From Halomonas sp. (GTDB lineage Bacteria > Pseudomonadota > Gammaproteobacteria > Pseudomonadales > Halomonadaceae), in assembly GCF_011050415.1 (NCBI RefSeq), contig NZ_DRFS01000012.1, positions 62,001 to 126,000 of the forward strand: a DNA stretch of 64,000 bases, read 5' to 3'. Of the stretch, positions 41,889 through 50,545 are shown in pieces (within the stretch, counting starts at the first letter, position 1; every line of letters starts with the position of its first letter). The notes under the pieces are model-generated. The model did no database searches. It saw only the letters and a program-made list of their open reading frames with translations, and was not told the DNA's origin. The position numbers and the translations under genes are program-made.

Positions 41889-44066
41889 GTGTCCAAGGCG
41901 ATGATTAAACAGGGCTTTCCCCAAACTCACTGTACGCTTGCCAACGGTATGCACGGCAGCGTGGCCCACGCCACCCATTTAACCCGTGCCCACGTTAGCA
42001 TCGCCATTGCAGCGGGCTATTTAGATGAGCCCCCAAATTTGCCGGGGTTAGCTCACCTGCTGGAACACGTAGTGACCACTGCGCCGCTGGCAGCCTCCCC
42101 CAACAGCAGTCTGCTCACCTGGTTTGCCCAGCACCAGGGCAGTTTGAACGCGCAAACCGATGATCACGTTACCGATATCCACTTTACGGCTCCCCTTGAG
42201 TTGCTTGAACAGGCGGGATTAATGGCGGCGGCCCAGCTTGCCACGCCGAATATACCCCAGCAGGTGATACACAACGAAGTCGCTGCCATTGACGCGGAAT
42301 GGCAGGCACGCCAATCAAGTTCCACTATGCGCGAGCTGGCGGCCTTCGCCGCGCTGGCCGACCCGCAGCATATCGGCGCGGGCTGCCGACACGGCAATGC
42401 TCAAACCCTGGCGCAAGATTTGGCCAGGCTGCATAACGCACTAGCGGTCTTTCACCAGCGCCATTACCACGCTGGTCGCGTCAGCATTGCGCTCATAAGC
42501 CCCTGGGGCATCGGCCCCATGATTGATCTTATTCAGCGCATGGCGGCGCTGTTTAAACCGCCTATTGACGGTGATGGAACACGGATGATTGCACCTCGTT
42601 GGGGGCGCTTACACAGCGTCGACGGGCCAGCAATCACCTCTGACGTAGCGAGTGGTATGACGTTGCTTTGGCCGCTGCCACCTACCCTCTCGGGCAGCCA
42701 GTTTTTAGCCCTGACTCAATTAGCCAGTGCCGTTAACCAGGGTCTGTTGATTGAGCAGCTTCCCCCTTCGCTAAACGACTACTGCGCCACCGCTGCTCCC
42801 AGTGGTGCCACGGATACCTTTCATCTCCAGCTCAGCGGGCACCTTGACGCCGCTCAGCGGGAAGCGCTGGCCGTGGCACTGAGCGAGCGCCTGAACAGCC
42901 TGCTGGCCGCCCTGCCGAGCCAGGATGAGTCACTATGGCAGCCGCCAACTAACACCGAACAGCTGGCGCCAGCCTGGTTTACCCACGCTCGTCATCAGGC
43001 GCTGGCGCGAAGGTTCTCCGGAACATCGTCGACACCCCCCTTCTCCTCCAGCAGCGTCCGCTTTCTAGTGCCCGACGTATCGACACAGAGCAAGGGTTGT
43101 GTGACAGAGGCACGCCAGATCGACGCCACAAGCATCCAGCGTTGGTGCGGCCACTACGGCGTCAGCGATGATTTTCCATCACTTGCCGATACCGCCTGGG
43201 CCGCCTGTTTTATCCCCAAGGCAATGATGACCCTTGCCCCGCTGGCCGAAAAACGGCTTGCCCGCCAGGGCATTGTCGTCCAGCAGAGGCAGTTGGCCCA
43301 AGGCAGTTGGGTGATGACCTTGGGCGCTGATGCGGTGGCAGCCATGGGCACGCTATTAGAATCCGCCAGCTTAACAGCCAAGACACCCGCTCACGGGTTG
43401 CTGGCCCAGCAGCTATTACAGCGCTTGATGCCGTTTCCCGACACCCCTGCGCTATGGGTTTCCCACTCGAACGGGGCTGAGGCCTTTGGTCAAGCGCTGA
43501 GGTTATTGGTCAGCCAGCCGATAGCCGCTTCAGGAGACAAATGCCCTTCCCTCGGCACTATCAGCGAGACCGCCAACGCCAGCACCGCGATCATGCGTAC
43601 GCTGCGCCTGCCGGGCACGCCCGCTCAGCGCTGGTTATTAGCCCTTGCCGAACAGTACCACAGCGCCGCTTTTTTTCAGCAAGCAAGGTATGAACATCAA
43701 CTGGGCTATGTGGCCGCGGTGCGTCGGGGTGACGGAGCGCCCTGCTCCCTTGGCTATGTGGTGCAAACCGCTGACAACGCAGAGGGCGTTGCAGCCACGC
43801 TGACGAACATCACTGATCGCTTATGGCAAACCTTTGATGAACATCTGCCGTCAATGCCCGTGCCCCCCGAAACGCCCCTCGCCGCGCTGATAACCCAGTG
43901 GCAAAGTTTACTGGCGGGTACCACACAGCCGCTGCACCGGCTGCCATGGGATCAGCTCGCACTCAGTGAACAGCTATGCGCAGTGGGCGACCAGGGCCGC
44001 TGGCAAACGCACTGGCTGGATAGTACAGGGCGCTACTGGGTTAGCGACTGTTCATATAAACCCTAG
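41889..44066 (+). CDS. pqqF: M16-family zinc peptidase of the pqq operon (PqqF-like)
   Basis: A 725-residue pitrilysin-type peptidase, directly after the S9 gene with a GTG start. The inverted zinc motif HxxEH is HLLEH near residue 56, with the downstream Glu of the third ligand in NEVAAIDAEW. PqqF-type peptidases cut the cross-linked Glu-Tyr unit out of PqqA. In many Pseudomonas pqqF is first in the cluster; here it is last. Its TAG stop overlaps the TAG of the convergent LysR gene within CTAG. Confidence 0.82.
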   Translation: MSKAMIKQGFPQTHCTLANGMHGSVAHATHLTRAHVSIAIAAGYLDEPPNLPGLAHLLEHVVTTAPLAASPNSSLLTWFAQHQGSLNAQTDDHVTDIHFTAPLELLEQAGLMAAAQLATPNIPQQVIHNEVAAIDAEWQARQSSSTMRELAAFAALADPQHIGAGCRHGNAQTLAQDLARLHNALAVFHQRHYHAGRVSIALISPWGIGPMIDLIQRMAALFKPPIDGDGTRMIAPRWGRLHSVDGPAITSDVASGMTLLWPLPPTLSGSQFLALTQLASAVNQGLLIEQLPPSLNDYCATAAPSGATDTFHLQLSGHLDAAQREALAVALSERLNSLLAALPSQDESLWQPPTNTEQLAPAWFTHARHQALARRFSGTSSTPPFSSSSVRFLVPDVSTQSKGCVTEARQIDATSIQRWCGHYGVSDDFPSLADTAWAACFIPKAMMTLAPLAEKRLARQGIVVQQRQLAQGSWVMTLGADAVAAMGTLLESASLTAKTPAHGLLAQQLLQRLMPFPDTPALWVSHSNGAEAFGQALRLLVSQPIAASGDKCPSLGTISETANASTAIMRTLRLPGTPAQRWLLALAEQYHSAAFFQQARYEHQLGYVAAVRRGDGAPCSLGYVVQTADNAEGVAATLTNITDRLWQTFDEHLPSMPVPPETPLAALITQWQSLLAGTTQPLHRLPWDQLALSEQLCAVGDQGRWQTHWLDSTGRYWVSDCSYKP

Positions 44067-44980
44067 TTTTTTGCGGCAAAGGCGACAAGCTCATTGTAAA
44101 GCCAGACGCTGGCTGGCTCATTGGCATATAGCCCGTGCTGCATCAGGGTCATTTTTAATACCGGCAGCTCTTTCGGTGGCTCCACCAGTCGCACCGGCAG
44201 CATGGTGACAAAACGCTCTGCCATCTGTCGTGGCAGGGTCATGATCGCATCCGTCAGCGCCACCACTCTTGCCGCGGCAATATAGTTAAGGTTTTTGGAG
44301 ATCACTCGGCGGTTTAATCCGTGCTGTACCAAGCAGCTATCAATATTGCTGGGGCGCAGGCCGCTGATGTCGGCCAGTTCTACATGAAGCTCCCGGGAAA
44401 ACTGCTCAATATCCAACGCACTCCCTACGTGGTCATTATGGTTAGCCGCTAGACAAACCAGCTCCTCATCCATCCAAGGCACTTGAATAACGCCGCTAGG
44501 CAAGGTGTCTTGGCTATCCAGGCCGACCACCATATCCACCTGGCGCTGCTCTAGCCCCTCGCTCAGTACATCAGGAGTAATGAGTTCAATGGAGAAGCTA
44601 ATGCCCGGCGCATAGGCCAGTAACTGGCTAAGAAAGGGCGGGTACATGACTTCTTCAAAATAGTCCGTAGTGGCCAGGGTAAAGCGCCGCGTGCTGTTGG
44701 CGGGTGAGAACCGAGGAGGTGGGGCAAGCCCCTGACGCAGCATCGCTAAGGACTGCTGCACCACCGGCAGCAGAGCCAGCGCCCGCGGGGTTGGCTGCAT
44801 ACCGTTTTCAGTGCGAACCAATAACGGATCATCCAGTGATTCCCGTAGCCGTTTAAGCGCATGACTTAACGCTGGCTGGCTCAAATGCAGCTTTTCTGCC
44901 GCGCGAGTGACGTGACGCTCGCGCATCAGCATTTCAAATACCAGCAATAAATTGAGGTCAAAATGGCGTAGTGAGCGCAT
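44063..44980 (-). CDS. LysR-family regulator next to the ureohydrolase gene
   Basis: A 305-residue LysR protein. The HTH is at residues about 7-65: LLVFEMLMRERHVTRAAEKLHLSQPALSHALKRL. An effector domain of the periplasmic-binding type follows. Its motif pattern (MRSLRHFDLNLLLVFEML) is of the NodD/LeuO-like subgroup. It is divergent from the agmatinase-type gene, so it most likely controls that gene in response to a guanidino compound. Confidence 0.85.
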   Translation of the reverse strand: MRSLRHFDLNLLLVFEMLMRERHVTRAAEKLHLSQPALSHALKRLRESLDDPLLVRTENGMQPTPRALALLPVVQQSLAMLRQGLAPPPRFSPANSTRRFTLATTDYFEEVMYPPFLSQLLAYAPGISFSIELITPDVLSEGLEQRQVDMVVGLDSQDTLPSGVIQVPWMDEELVCLAANHNDHVGSALDIEQFSRELHVELADISGLRPSNIDSCLVQHGLNRRVISKNLNYIAAARVVALTDAIMTLPRQMAERFVTMLPVRLVEPPKELPVLKMTLMQHGLYANEPASVWLYNELVAFAAKN

Positions 44981-45120
44981 GGTTTCTCATCATTCACATA
45001 ACGAATAATTAAATTCTAAACATTCATTTAATTTATCACCAGAAATTGCTTATTGTCTGCCGCTCATTCGCCCGCAAGCGACGACCAGCGAAAATCCAGC
45101 ACTTAAGGAGAAACACACCG

Positions 45121-46047
45121 GTGACCCACCCACTAACTCAAACCATGCCCAGCCTTTATGGCGATGTGATTTCTACCTTTATGGGCGTAGCAAAAGCATC
45201 GGATCCTAAGGAAACCGACGCCGACGTGGTAGTGAGTGGTGTTCCCTTTGACCTTGCATGTTCTGGCCGGGCGGGCACCCGTATGGGGCCAAACGCTATT
45301 CGCCAAAGCACCGCTAATTTGATCTGGGAAGGTAAGCGCTGGCCCTGGGACTTCGCTTTAGAGGAGCGCCTGAAGGTGTGCGATGCGGGCAACGTTGACT
45401 ACGCCTACGGTGAACCGGAGAGCTTGGTCGATAACCTGGAAACTCACGCTCACCGCTGGTTAAAAGCGGGTAAAAAGATGCTCACCCTGGGCGGTGATCA
45501 CTATATTACGCTGCCGCTGCTGCGCGCCCATGCCCGTGAGCACGGCCCGTTGGCGCTGATCCATTTCGATGCCCACACCGACACCTACGAGCAGGGCACC
45601 CGCTTTGACCACGGCACCATTTTTCACCACGCCCTTAAAGAGGGCCTGGTAGTGCCGGAGCACTCGCTGCAAATTGGTATTCGTACCAGCTACGACCGTC
45701 ACAACCACCCTTACGAGGTGCTGGATGCGGACTGGGTAAATGATAACGGCCCCGCTGCCGTGCTGGAGCGCATTCGCGCCAAAGTCGGCTATCACCCGGC
45801 TTACGTGAGCCTGGATATCGATGGCCTCGACCCCGCTTATGCGCCGGGCACCGGCACCCCGGTCTGCGGCGGCATGACCACCGACCTGATGCTGAAAGTC
45901 ATCCGTGGCATGGTGGGCATGGAACTGGTTGGCATGGATGTGGTGGAAGTAAACCCCGCCTATGACCACGGTGACATTACCTCACTCGCCGCCGCAACGT
46001 TAGGGCTAGAGTTTTTGTATACCCTGGCGGCGTCTAAAAAGGCATAG
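45121..46047 (+). CDS. speB: agmatinase-type ureohydrolase
   Basis: A 308-residue enzyme of the arginase/agmatinase family with a binuclear manganese site: GGDHYITLP, FDAHTDTY and SLDIDGLDPAYAPGTGTP supply the His/Asp ligands. The closest resemblance by eye is E. coli agmatinase SpeB (agmatine to putrescine and urea). Related guanidinobutyrases look alike and are often controlled by a divergent LysR gene, as here, so the substrate may differ. GTG at 45121 is chosen as start: AAGGAG precedes it, the length then equals SpeB, and the upstream codons encode an unrelated extension. Confidence 0.85.
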   Translation: MTHPLTQTMPSLYGDVISTFMGVAKASDPKETDADVVVSGVPFDLACSGRAGTRMGPNAIRQSTANLIWEGKRWPWDFALEERLKVCDAGNVDYAYGEPESLVDNLETHAHRWLKAGKKMLTLGGDHYITLPLLRAHAREHGPLALIHFDAHTDTYEQGTRFDHGTIFHHALKEGLVVPEHSLQIGIRTSYDRHNHPYEVLDADWVNDNGPAAVLERIRAKVGYHPAYVSLDIDGLDPAYAPGTGTPVCGGMTTDLMLKVIRGMVGMELVGMDVVEVNPAYDHGDITSLAAATLGLEFLYTLAASKKA

Positions 46048-46059
46048 TCAGCTTAAAAC

Positions 46060-46082
46060 GGGTAGGCCAATGCGGCCTACCC
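46060..46082. terminator. terminator between convergent speB and folE2
   Basis: GGGTAGGCC (46060-46068) pairs perfectly with GGCCTACCC (46074-46082) over AATGC. On the minus strand TTTTAAG follows, so it best serves the folE2 operon. Confidence 0.8.
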
Positions 46083-46087
46083 AACCA

Positions 46088-46978
46088 TTACCAATTCCAC
46101 TCGCTGCGCGCCACGGCGTCGTGGGCGTGGAGGCTTTCTGCATGCACAACCTTAAGCTGGAAGCCTGATACATACGACATTTTCCGCAGGGTTTTATCGA
46201 GGCGTCTTGCCGCATCTTCACAGAACATCAGGTTCTGGCCGTTGGCGAGGGCAAAGGCCTGCTCATCGATGCGTTTTACGGCGGTTTGCAGCGCCGTACC
46301 GAGGGTTTGTTCGATACGATCAATCGAACGCTCAATGGGGAGCTCAGCGTGATCGTCCTCAGCCAAGCGTAACGTGCACTCTACAAAGCTGCGCTGACTA
46401 TGGGGCGTCGCCAGGATGCCCTCTTCGCTTCCCAACCACGCAGCCACTGCCGATTTGGTTAACGGAATTTCCGAAAAATCCTCTTCAAAGGCCTGTTGAA
46501 TCAACTGCCGCGCCAGCGCCGCCGAGCAAGGACAGGTCGATGAATAGCCTACCGTCAGCCCTAGCTCAGCCTGAAAACCAATGGGGGTTAATTGGCAGCG
46601 CAGTGAAAAGGGGTAGCTTTTCCACCCAGCCAGAGGGCTAATCAACGCTTCCCGCTTAAGCGGCAGCTCGCCTTCGAGGGTCAAATACGCATGCTGGGAA
46701 AGGCCCTCTTGACTGGCGATAAAGGTTTTCAACACCTCTTTAACCGCTGGGAGCGTCAGCGGCGCTTGCTCTAACGGCTGCAGCGCCAGGTAGAGACGCG
46801 ACATATGAATACCCCGCGCCTCTGGATCCTCAAGGCTTACCCCTGCCGCCACTTTGGCGTTTACACCGCTCGTCCCTAGCCGAATAGGCAGCGCGATGCC
46901 CTCCATTCCCACCCACGTCAATGTGCTTGTTAAGCGGGTTGTTTGGCTTGCGACATCGGGTAGGGTCAAAACGGTCAT
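46088..46978 (-). CDS. folE2: GTP cyclohydrolase IB (zinc-independent, FolE2)
   Basis: A 296-residue GTP cyclohydrolase of the type IB family, which makes dihydroneopterin triphosphate for folate. Unlike FolE it does not need zinc and can use other divalent metals, so bacteria often express it when zinc is short. Family marks are STCPCSAALARQ (active-site cysteines) and the QNLMFCEDAARRL block near the C-terminus. Its ATG overlaps the stop of the COG0523 GTPase gene. Last gene of dksA2-GTPase-folE2. Confidence 0.93.
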   Translation of the reverse strand: MTVLTLPDVASQTTRLTSTLTWVGMEGIALPIRLGTSGVNAKVAAGVSLEDPEARGIHMSRLYLALQPLEQAPLTLPAVKEVLKTFIASQEGLSQHAYLTLEGELPLKREALISPLAGWKSYPFSLRCQLTPIGFQAELGLTVGYSSTCPCSAALARQLIQQAFEEDFSEIPLTKSAVAAWLGSEEGILATPHSQRSFVECTLRLAEDDHAELPIERSIDRIEQTLGTALQTAVKRIDEQAFALANGQNLMFCEDAARRLDKTLRKMSYVSGFQLKVVHAESLHAHDAVARSEWNW

Positions 46979-48066
46979 TGGGTTACCTCTTGGGAGGAGT
47001 GGAAAAAGTTGTACAGCTCAGCCACGGTGTCGGGCGCTACGTTTTGGGTAATAAACACAAAGCGTGATACCCGATCGCTCACACTGTTGGCCGGCAATGG
47101 CGCGGGCGGATGGAAAATGTGCTGCACGCCATGTAGCGCTAGCGGCGTATCTCGATCAGTGAGATGCACAATAGCTTTAATGCGCAGCATTTTGTCGCCC
47201 ATTAACGACATCAAAATGTCCAGCCAGCCCTCCAGGGCATCAGGCTCAATAAGCTCGTTCACACTAAAACAGAAGGCATTAATGTTAGCACCGTGATGAG
47301 AAAGCGCATCGGGCTGATGAGGGCTCAATGGCGACTTTTTCAGCGGAGCGGCAAAAGCAGACGGCTGACTATCGGCCTTGTGCAAGGCGTAGCTATCAGC
47401 TTTGAGCCACCGCTCCACCTGGAAACCCTTGGTGTCGCCACCATGCAACCCCGCCCCCACCAGCAGATCCGCCGAGAGTTCGCCGTTAATCACCTGCCAT
47501 TGCTCTGCCGCCGGGTTCAGCTTGGCCAGTTGGTTGGCCAGACGGGAAACATCCACTTCGCTCGCCAGGTCAGTTTTGGTGATTAATAGCTTGTCGGCAA
47601 CGGCAACCTGATGTTGTGACTCCTGATGGGCATCCAGGGTCGCCAAGCCATTCGCCGCATCGACGCAGCACACCACGCTGTCCAGCTTAAAGCGATGCGC
47701 CAGCCAGTGATCGGTCATCAGCAGGTGCAGCAGCGAGGTGGGTGCGGCCAGCCCTGTGGTCTCAATCACCACCCGGGAGGGCAGCGCTTTCCCTTGCGCT
47801 TCCAAGTCTTCCATGGCTTGTTGCAGGGTACGGCTAAGATCGCCACGCAGCGTGCAGCATAAGCAGCCGCTGCTCATTTCGATCACTGCCTGCTCATCGC
47901 TGTGAGTAATCAGTTGGTGGTCCAAGCCGATGGCACCAAACTCATTGATCACCACCAGGGTGTTGTGCATGGAGGTTTGGTGAACCCAACGGTTCAGAAG
48001 CGTGGTTTTGCCGCTGCCCAGGAAGCCAGTCAGCAGATTGACCGGTACTAACGCCTGCTGCTGCAT
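46975..48066 (-). CDS. COG0523/CobW-family GTPase, probable zinc metallochaperone
   Basis: A 363-residue G3E GTPase. Walker A is GFLGSGKTTLLN, the metal-binding CxCC motif is GCLCCTLRGDL, the switch region is ETTGLAAPTSL, and the guanine-specificity motif is TKTD. A CobW C-terminal domain follows (...KAIVHLTDRDTPLALHGVQHIFHPP). Placed between dksA2 and folE2, it belongs to the ZigA/YjiA-like group that delivers scarce zinc to client proteins. It overlaps folE2 by four bases and follows dksA2 after six. Confidence 0.9.
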   Translation of the reverse strand: MQQQALVPVNLLTGFLGSGKTTLLNRWVHQTSMHNTLVVINEFGAIGLDHQLITHSDEQAVIEMSSGCLCCTLRGDLSRTLQQAMEDLEAQGKALPSRVVIETTGLAAPTSLLHLLMTDHWLAHRFKLDSVVCCVDAANGLATLDAHQESQHQVAVADKLLITKTDLASEVDVSRLANQLAKLNPAAEQWQVINGELSADLLVGAGLHGGDTKGFQVERWLKADSYALHKADSQPSAFAAPLKKSPLSPHQPDALSHHGANINAFCFSVNELIEPDALEGWLDILMSLMGDKMLRIKAIVHLTDRDTPLALHGVQHIFHPPAPLPANSVSDRVSRFVFITQNVAPDTVAELYNFFHSSQEVTQ

Positions 48067-48072
48067 AACACC

Positions 48073-48543
48073 TTACTCCCAGCGTGCTTTGCGATAATGG
48101 TGTTCCTGTTGCTCCTGACGCTCTTTCGCCTCAATGCATAGCTTCGCGGTGGGTCTAAACATTAGCCGTGCCAGGCCAATGGGTTCGCCGGTCTCTTCGC
48201 AATAGCCGTATTCGCCGCTTTCAATGCGTTTTAAGGCTGCCTCAATATTTTTGAGCAAGCGGCTCTCACGATCCGCTTGGCGTAAGGCCAGGCGAAGCTC
48301 CTCCTCAAAAGAGGCCTGGTCCGATTCATCGCTGTCACGCTCACGAGAGGCGATGACGTCTTTCATCTCCTTTAAGTGCGTTTCAATCTCGGCACGCTCG
48401 GCCAGCAGTCTCTGGCGGAAAAACCTTAGCTGCTCGTCATTCATATAGACACTGGCGGGCATGGCCAATATCTTGGCTTCCCAGGCTTTCTCAGCTGATT
48501 CGCTCTGTTCTTGCATACTCATACTTGTCTCTTGAAGGCTCAT
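48073..48543 (-). CDS. dksA2: DksA2-type transcription factor without a zinc finger
   Basis: A 156-residue DksA-family protein that binds the RNA polymerase secondary channel and works with ppGpp. The coiled coil has the acidic tip region (...RERDSDESDQASFEEE). The classic four-cysteine finger is reduced: CEET, 17 residues, then CIEA, that is C-x2-T-x17-C-x2-A. This is the pattern of Pseudomonas DksA2, which replaces DksA when zinc is lacking. First gene of an operon with the COG0523 GTPase and folE2. Two starts are possible (48543 and 48522), each preceded by the same AAGAGACAAGT sequence because of a 21-base duplication. Confidence 0.9.
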   Translation of the reverse strand: MSLQETSMSMQEQSESAEKAWEAKILAMPASVYMNDEQLRFFRQRLLAERAEIETHLKEMKDVIASRERDSDESDQASFEEELRLALRQADRESRLLKNIEAALKRIESGEYGYCEETGEPIGLARLMFRPTAKLCIEAKERQEQQEHHYRKARWE

Positions 48544-48596
48544 ACTTGTCTCTTAAATGCCCATACAGCACGCTCGCATACCACTGCTACACTGCT

Positions 48597-48617
48597 GAAA
48601 TAAACGTTATAACATAG
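48597..48617 (-). promoter_or_regulatory. candidate Zur box upstream of dksA2
   Basis: GTTATAAC at 48606-48613 is a perfect 8-base palindrome, with GAAAT to its left (48597-48601) and a TATAACAT half-site (48608-48615). This resembles the gammaproteobacterial Zur consensus GAAATGTTATA-N-TATAACATTTC, but the half-sites are one base too close. Location before a zinc-starvation operon supports it. Confidence 0.45.
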
Positions 48618-48656
48618 CATAAAAAACGATCGTCGATCATCGCCGCTAACCGGTGG

Positions 48657-48857
48657 TTAAACGTTCCAAGCATCCTGATCAATCACCTCGCAGGCATCGA
48701 CCAGGCGACTATTGAGCCTACCGGCCAGGGTCTGTTTCGCAAGCCCTGAGCCAATAGCGTGCGCTACCTCGGCGACGCTTACCGGGTGGTCAAAGTGGCG
48801 CTTGGCGCCATCCGGCAGGGTGATGGTTACTGCCTGTTCTAGGGTGGGCATGGTCAT
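48657..48857 (-). CDS. stand-alone TGS-domain mini-protein (threonyl-tRNA synthetase N-terminus-like)
   Basis: A 66-residue protein, nearly all TGS domain: [27 protein letters not shown], then [21 protein letters not shown]. This is like the first 60 residues of threonyl-tRNA synthetase (ThrRS). The frame ends cleanly with TAA, and nothing of the editing or catalytic domains follows. It sits downstream of cysS (59-base gap) and upstream of dksA2, on the same strand. It could be the relic of a zinc-regulated ThrRS copy or a functional mini-protein. Starts at 48857 and 48851 are both possible; the ribosome-binding site is weak. Confidence 0.7.
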   Translation of the reverse strand: MTMPTLEQAVTITLPDGAKRHFDHPVSVAEVAHAIGSGLAKQTLAGRLNSRLVDACEVIDQDAWNV

Positions 48858-48916
48858 GGCGTGAAACTCTTTGCAAGCACAAGGGTGGGAACAAGCAAGG
48901 CGCTGGTATAACGTGG

Positions 48917-50371
48917 TTAGCCACTCACTGGCTCATCGGCGAACTGCCACTGGGTGCCCTGTGGGGTGTCGTGGAGCACCACGCCGGCCGCTTCCAGGGT
49001 CTGGCGCAGGGCATCGGCCTGGGCGAAATCGCGCTGCTGGCGGGCTTGATGGCGTTCTGCTACCAGCACTTCCACCCTGCTGGCGGGCAGCCGTGGTGGC
49101 GAGGCTTGATCCGGCAACTCCCGCAGGGCGTTTAAGGCGCTTGCTGCCGGTTGCTGTAATAAGCCGACCAAAGCGGCGGAGGCACGCAGCCGTTGGGCGG
49201 CTAACCGGGCATCCTCTTCATTGGCGGCATCGCCAATGGCGCTTGATAGCTCGTGCAGACGGCTAATAACACGGGGCACATTGAGGTCATCCCGCAGCGC
49301 TTCCAGCACCTCGGCATCCGGCGCTACGCTGTTTTTTTCGCCCTGCTCCCGTGCAATCTGCTCCCCTTCAGCCAGCTCATCCCCAGTGACAGCGGCTAGG
49401 CGGCGGTACCAGCGCGCCAGGGTTTGTCGCGCCTGGGCCAATCGCCGGGGGTTCCAGTCCAGCGGGTGGCGGTAGTGGGTCGCCAGCAGCGCAAAGCGGA
49501 TCGCTTCGCCGGGTGCCTGGCTGAGCAGATCGCGCACTAGCAGCACGTTGCCGAGGGACTTGGACATTTTCTGCCCCTCGACGGTGATGAAGCTGTTGTG
49601 CACCCAGGTATGGCAGTACAGGGCGTCGTGGGCACAGGTGCCCTGGGCAACTTCGTTCTCGTGGTGGGGGAAAATCAGATCCTGGCCACCGCCGTGAATA
49701 TCGATGGTATGCCCCAGGTGTTGGCCGATCATCGCTGTGCACTCCACGTGCCAGCCGGGGCGCCCACGCCCCCAGGGGCTCTGCCAGCCGGGCATTGCTG
49801 GCGTTGAGGGTTTCCACAGCACGAAGTCGAGGGGGTTACGCTTGTAGGGGGCGACTTCAACCCGGGCGCCGGCCAGCATGTCTTCAGGACGGCGGCCCGA
49901 TAGCGCCCCATACTCAGGGTAAGAGGCCACATCAAATAACACATGGCCCTGGGCCTCATAGGCATGGCCGCGGGTGATTAACGTTTCAATAAGAGCGACA
50001 ATATCGGGGATATGCGCGGTCACCCGAGGCTCTATATCCGGTGGCAGTATTTCCAGCGCCTGCATATCCTGGTGGTAGGCCTCAATATAGCGTTCGGTGA
50101 TCGCACCAATCGGTACGCCAGCTTCTAATGCGGCGGCATTAATCTTGTCATCCACATCGGTAAAGTTGCGTGCGTAGACCACCTCTGGGTAGTCGTGGCG
50201 CAGCAGGCGGGCAAGGACATCAAAAACCACCGCTGGGCGGGCATTGCCAATATGCGCAAAGTTGTAAACCGTAGGCCCGCAGACATACAGGGTCACCCGG
50301 TCGGGGCGTTCGGTGCGAAGCGGCTCTTTAGCGCGCGTCAGCGTGTTATAGAGGCGAATTGGCGCTGTCAT
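48917..50371 (-). CDS. cysS: cysteinyl-tRNA synthetase, probable second copy in a zinc-regulated cluster
   Basis: A 484-residue class I synthetase. The zinc and cysteine site residues are kept: Cys in YVCGPTVYN, Cys in WHVECTAM, and His/Glu in FPHHENE. The HIGH motif is AHIGNAR and the KMSKS motif is present. The [18 protein letters not shown] style is typical of alphaproteobacterial enzymes rather than the DLCHIGHGR style of E. coli, suggesting acquisition. Together with the Zur-like box just upstream and the neighbours dksA2, COG0523 and folE2, it is likely an extra synthetase made when zinc is short. Whether a housekeeping cysS exists elsewhere cannot be seen here. Confidence 0.9.
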   Translation of the reverse strand: MTAPIRLYNTLTRAKEPLRTERPDRVTLYVCGPTVYNFAHIGNARPAVVFDVLARLLRHDYPEVVYARNFTDVDDKINAAALEAGVPIGAITERYIEAYHQDMQALEILPPDIEPRVTAHIPDIVALIETLITRGHAYEAQGHVLFDVASYPEYGALSGRRPEDMLAGARVEVAPYKRNPLDFVLWKPSTPAMPGWQSPWGRGRPGWHVECTAMIGQHLGHTIDIHGGGQDLIFPHHENEVAQGTCAHDALYCHTWVHNSFITVEGQKMSKSLGNVLLVRDLLSQAPGEAIRFALLATHYRHPLDWNPRRLAQARQTLARWYRRLAAVTGDELAEGEQIAREQGEKNSVAPDAEVLEALRDDLNVPRVISRLHELSSAIGDAANEEDARLAAQRLRASAALVGLLQQPAASALNALRELPDQASPPRLPASRVEVLVAERHQARQQRDFAQADALRQTLEAAGVVLHDTPQGTQWQFADEPVSG

Positions 50372-50401
50372 ATTGTCTCCACAATCAACAATAGCTTTAT
50401 T

Positions 50402-50414
50402 GTTACATTATAAC
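50402..50414 (-). promoter_or_regulatory. candidate Zur box upstream of cysS
   Basis: GTTACATTATAAC (50402-50414) is a 13-base dyad that fits the Zur core GTTATATTATAAC with one change. It is embedded in a wider repeat TTGTTA...TAACAA (50400-50421). It lies about 30 bases before the cysS start, covering the likely promoter. Confidence 0.6.
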
Positions 50415-50545
50415 ATAACAATATCTAGCTAGATTCTATCTCTAGAGCCGACTGTCATGGAGTTTCAGCAGTACGCAAATCTATTTAAGAGGATTTGAAA
50501 TCTTAAGAGGATATGAAACCTGATGCTTTCAAAGAATATATTGCC

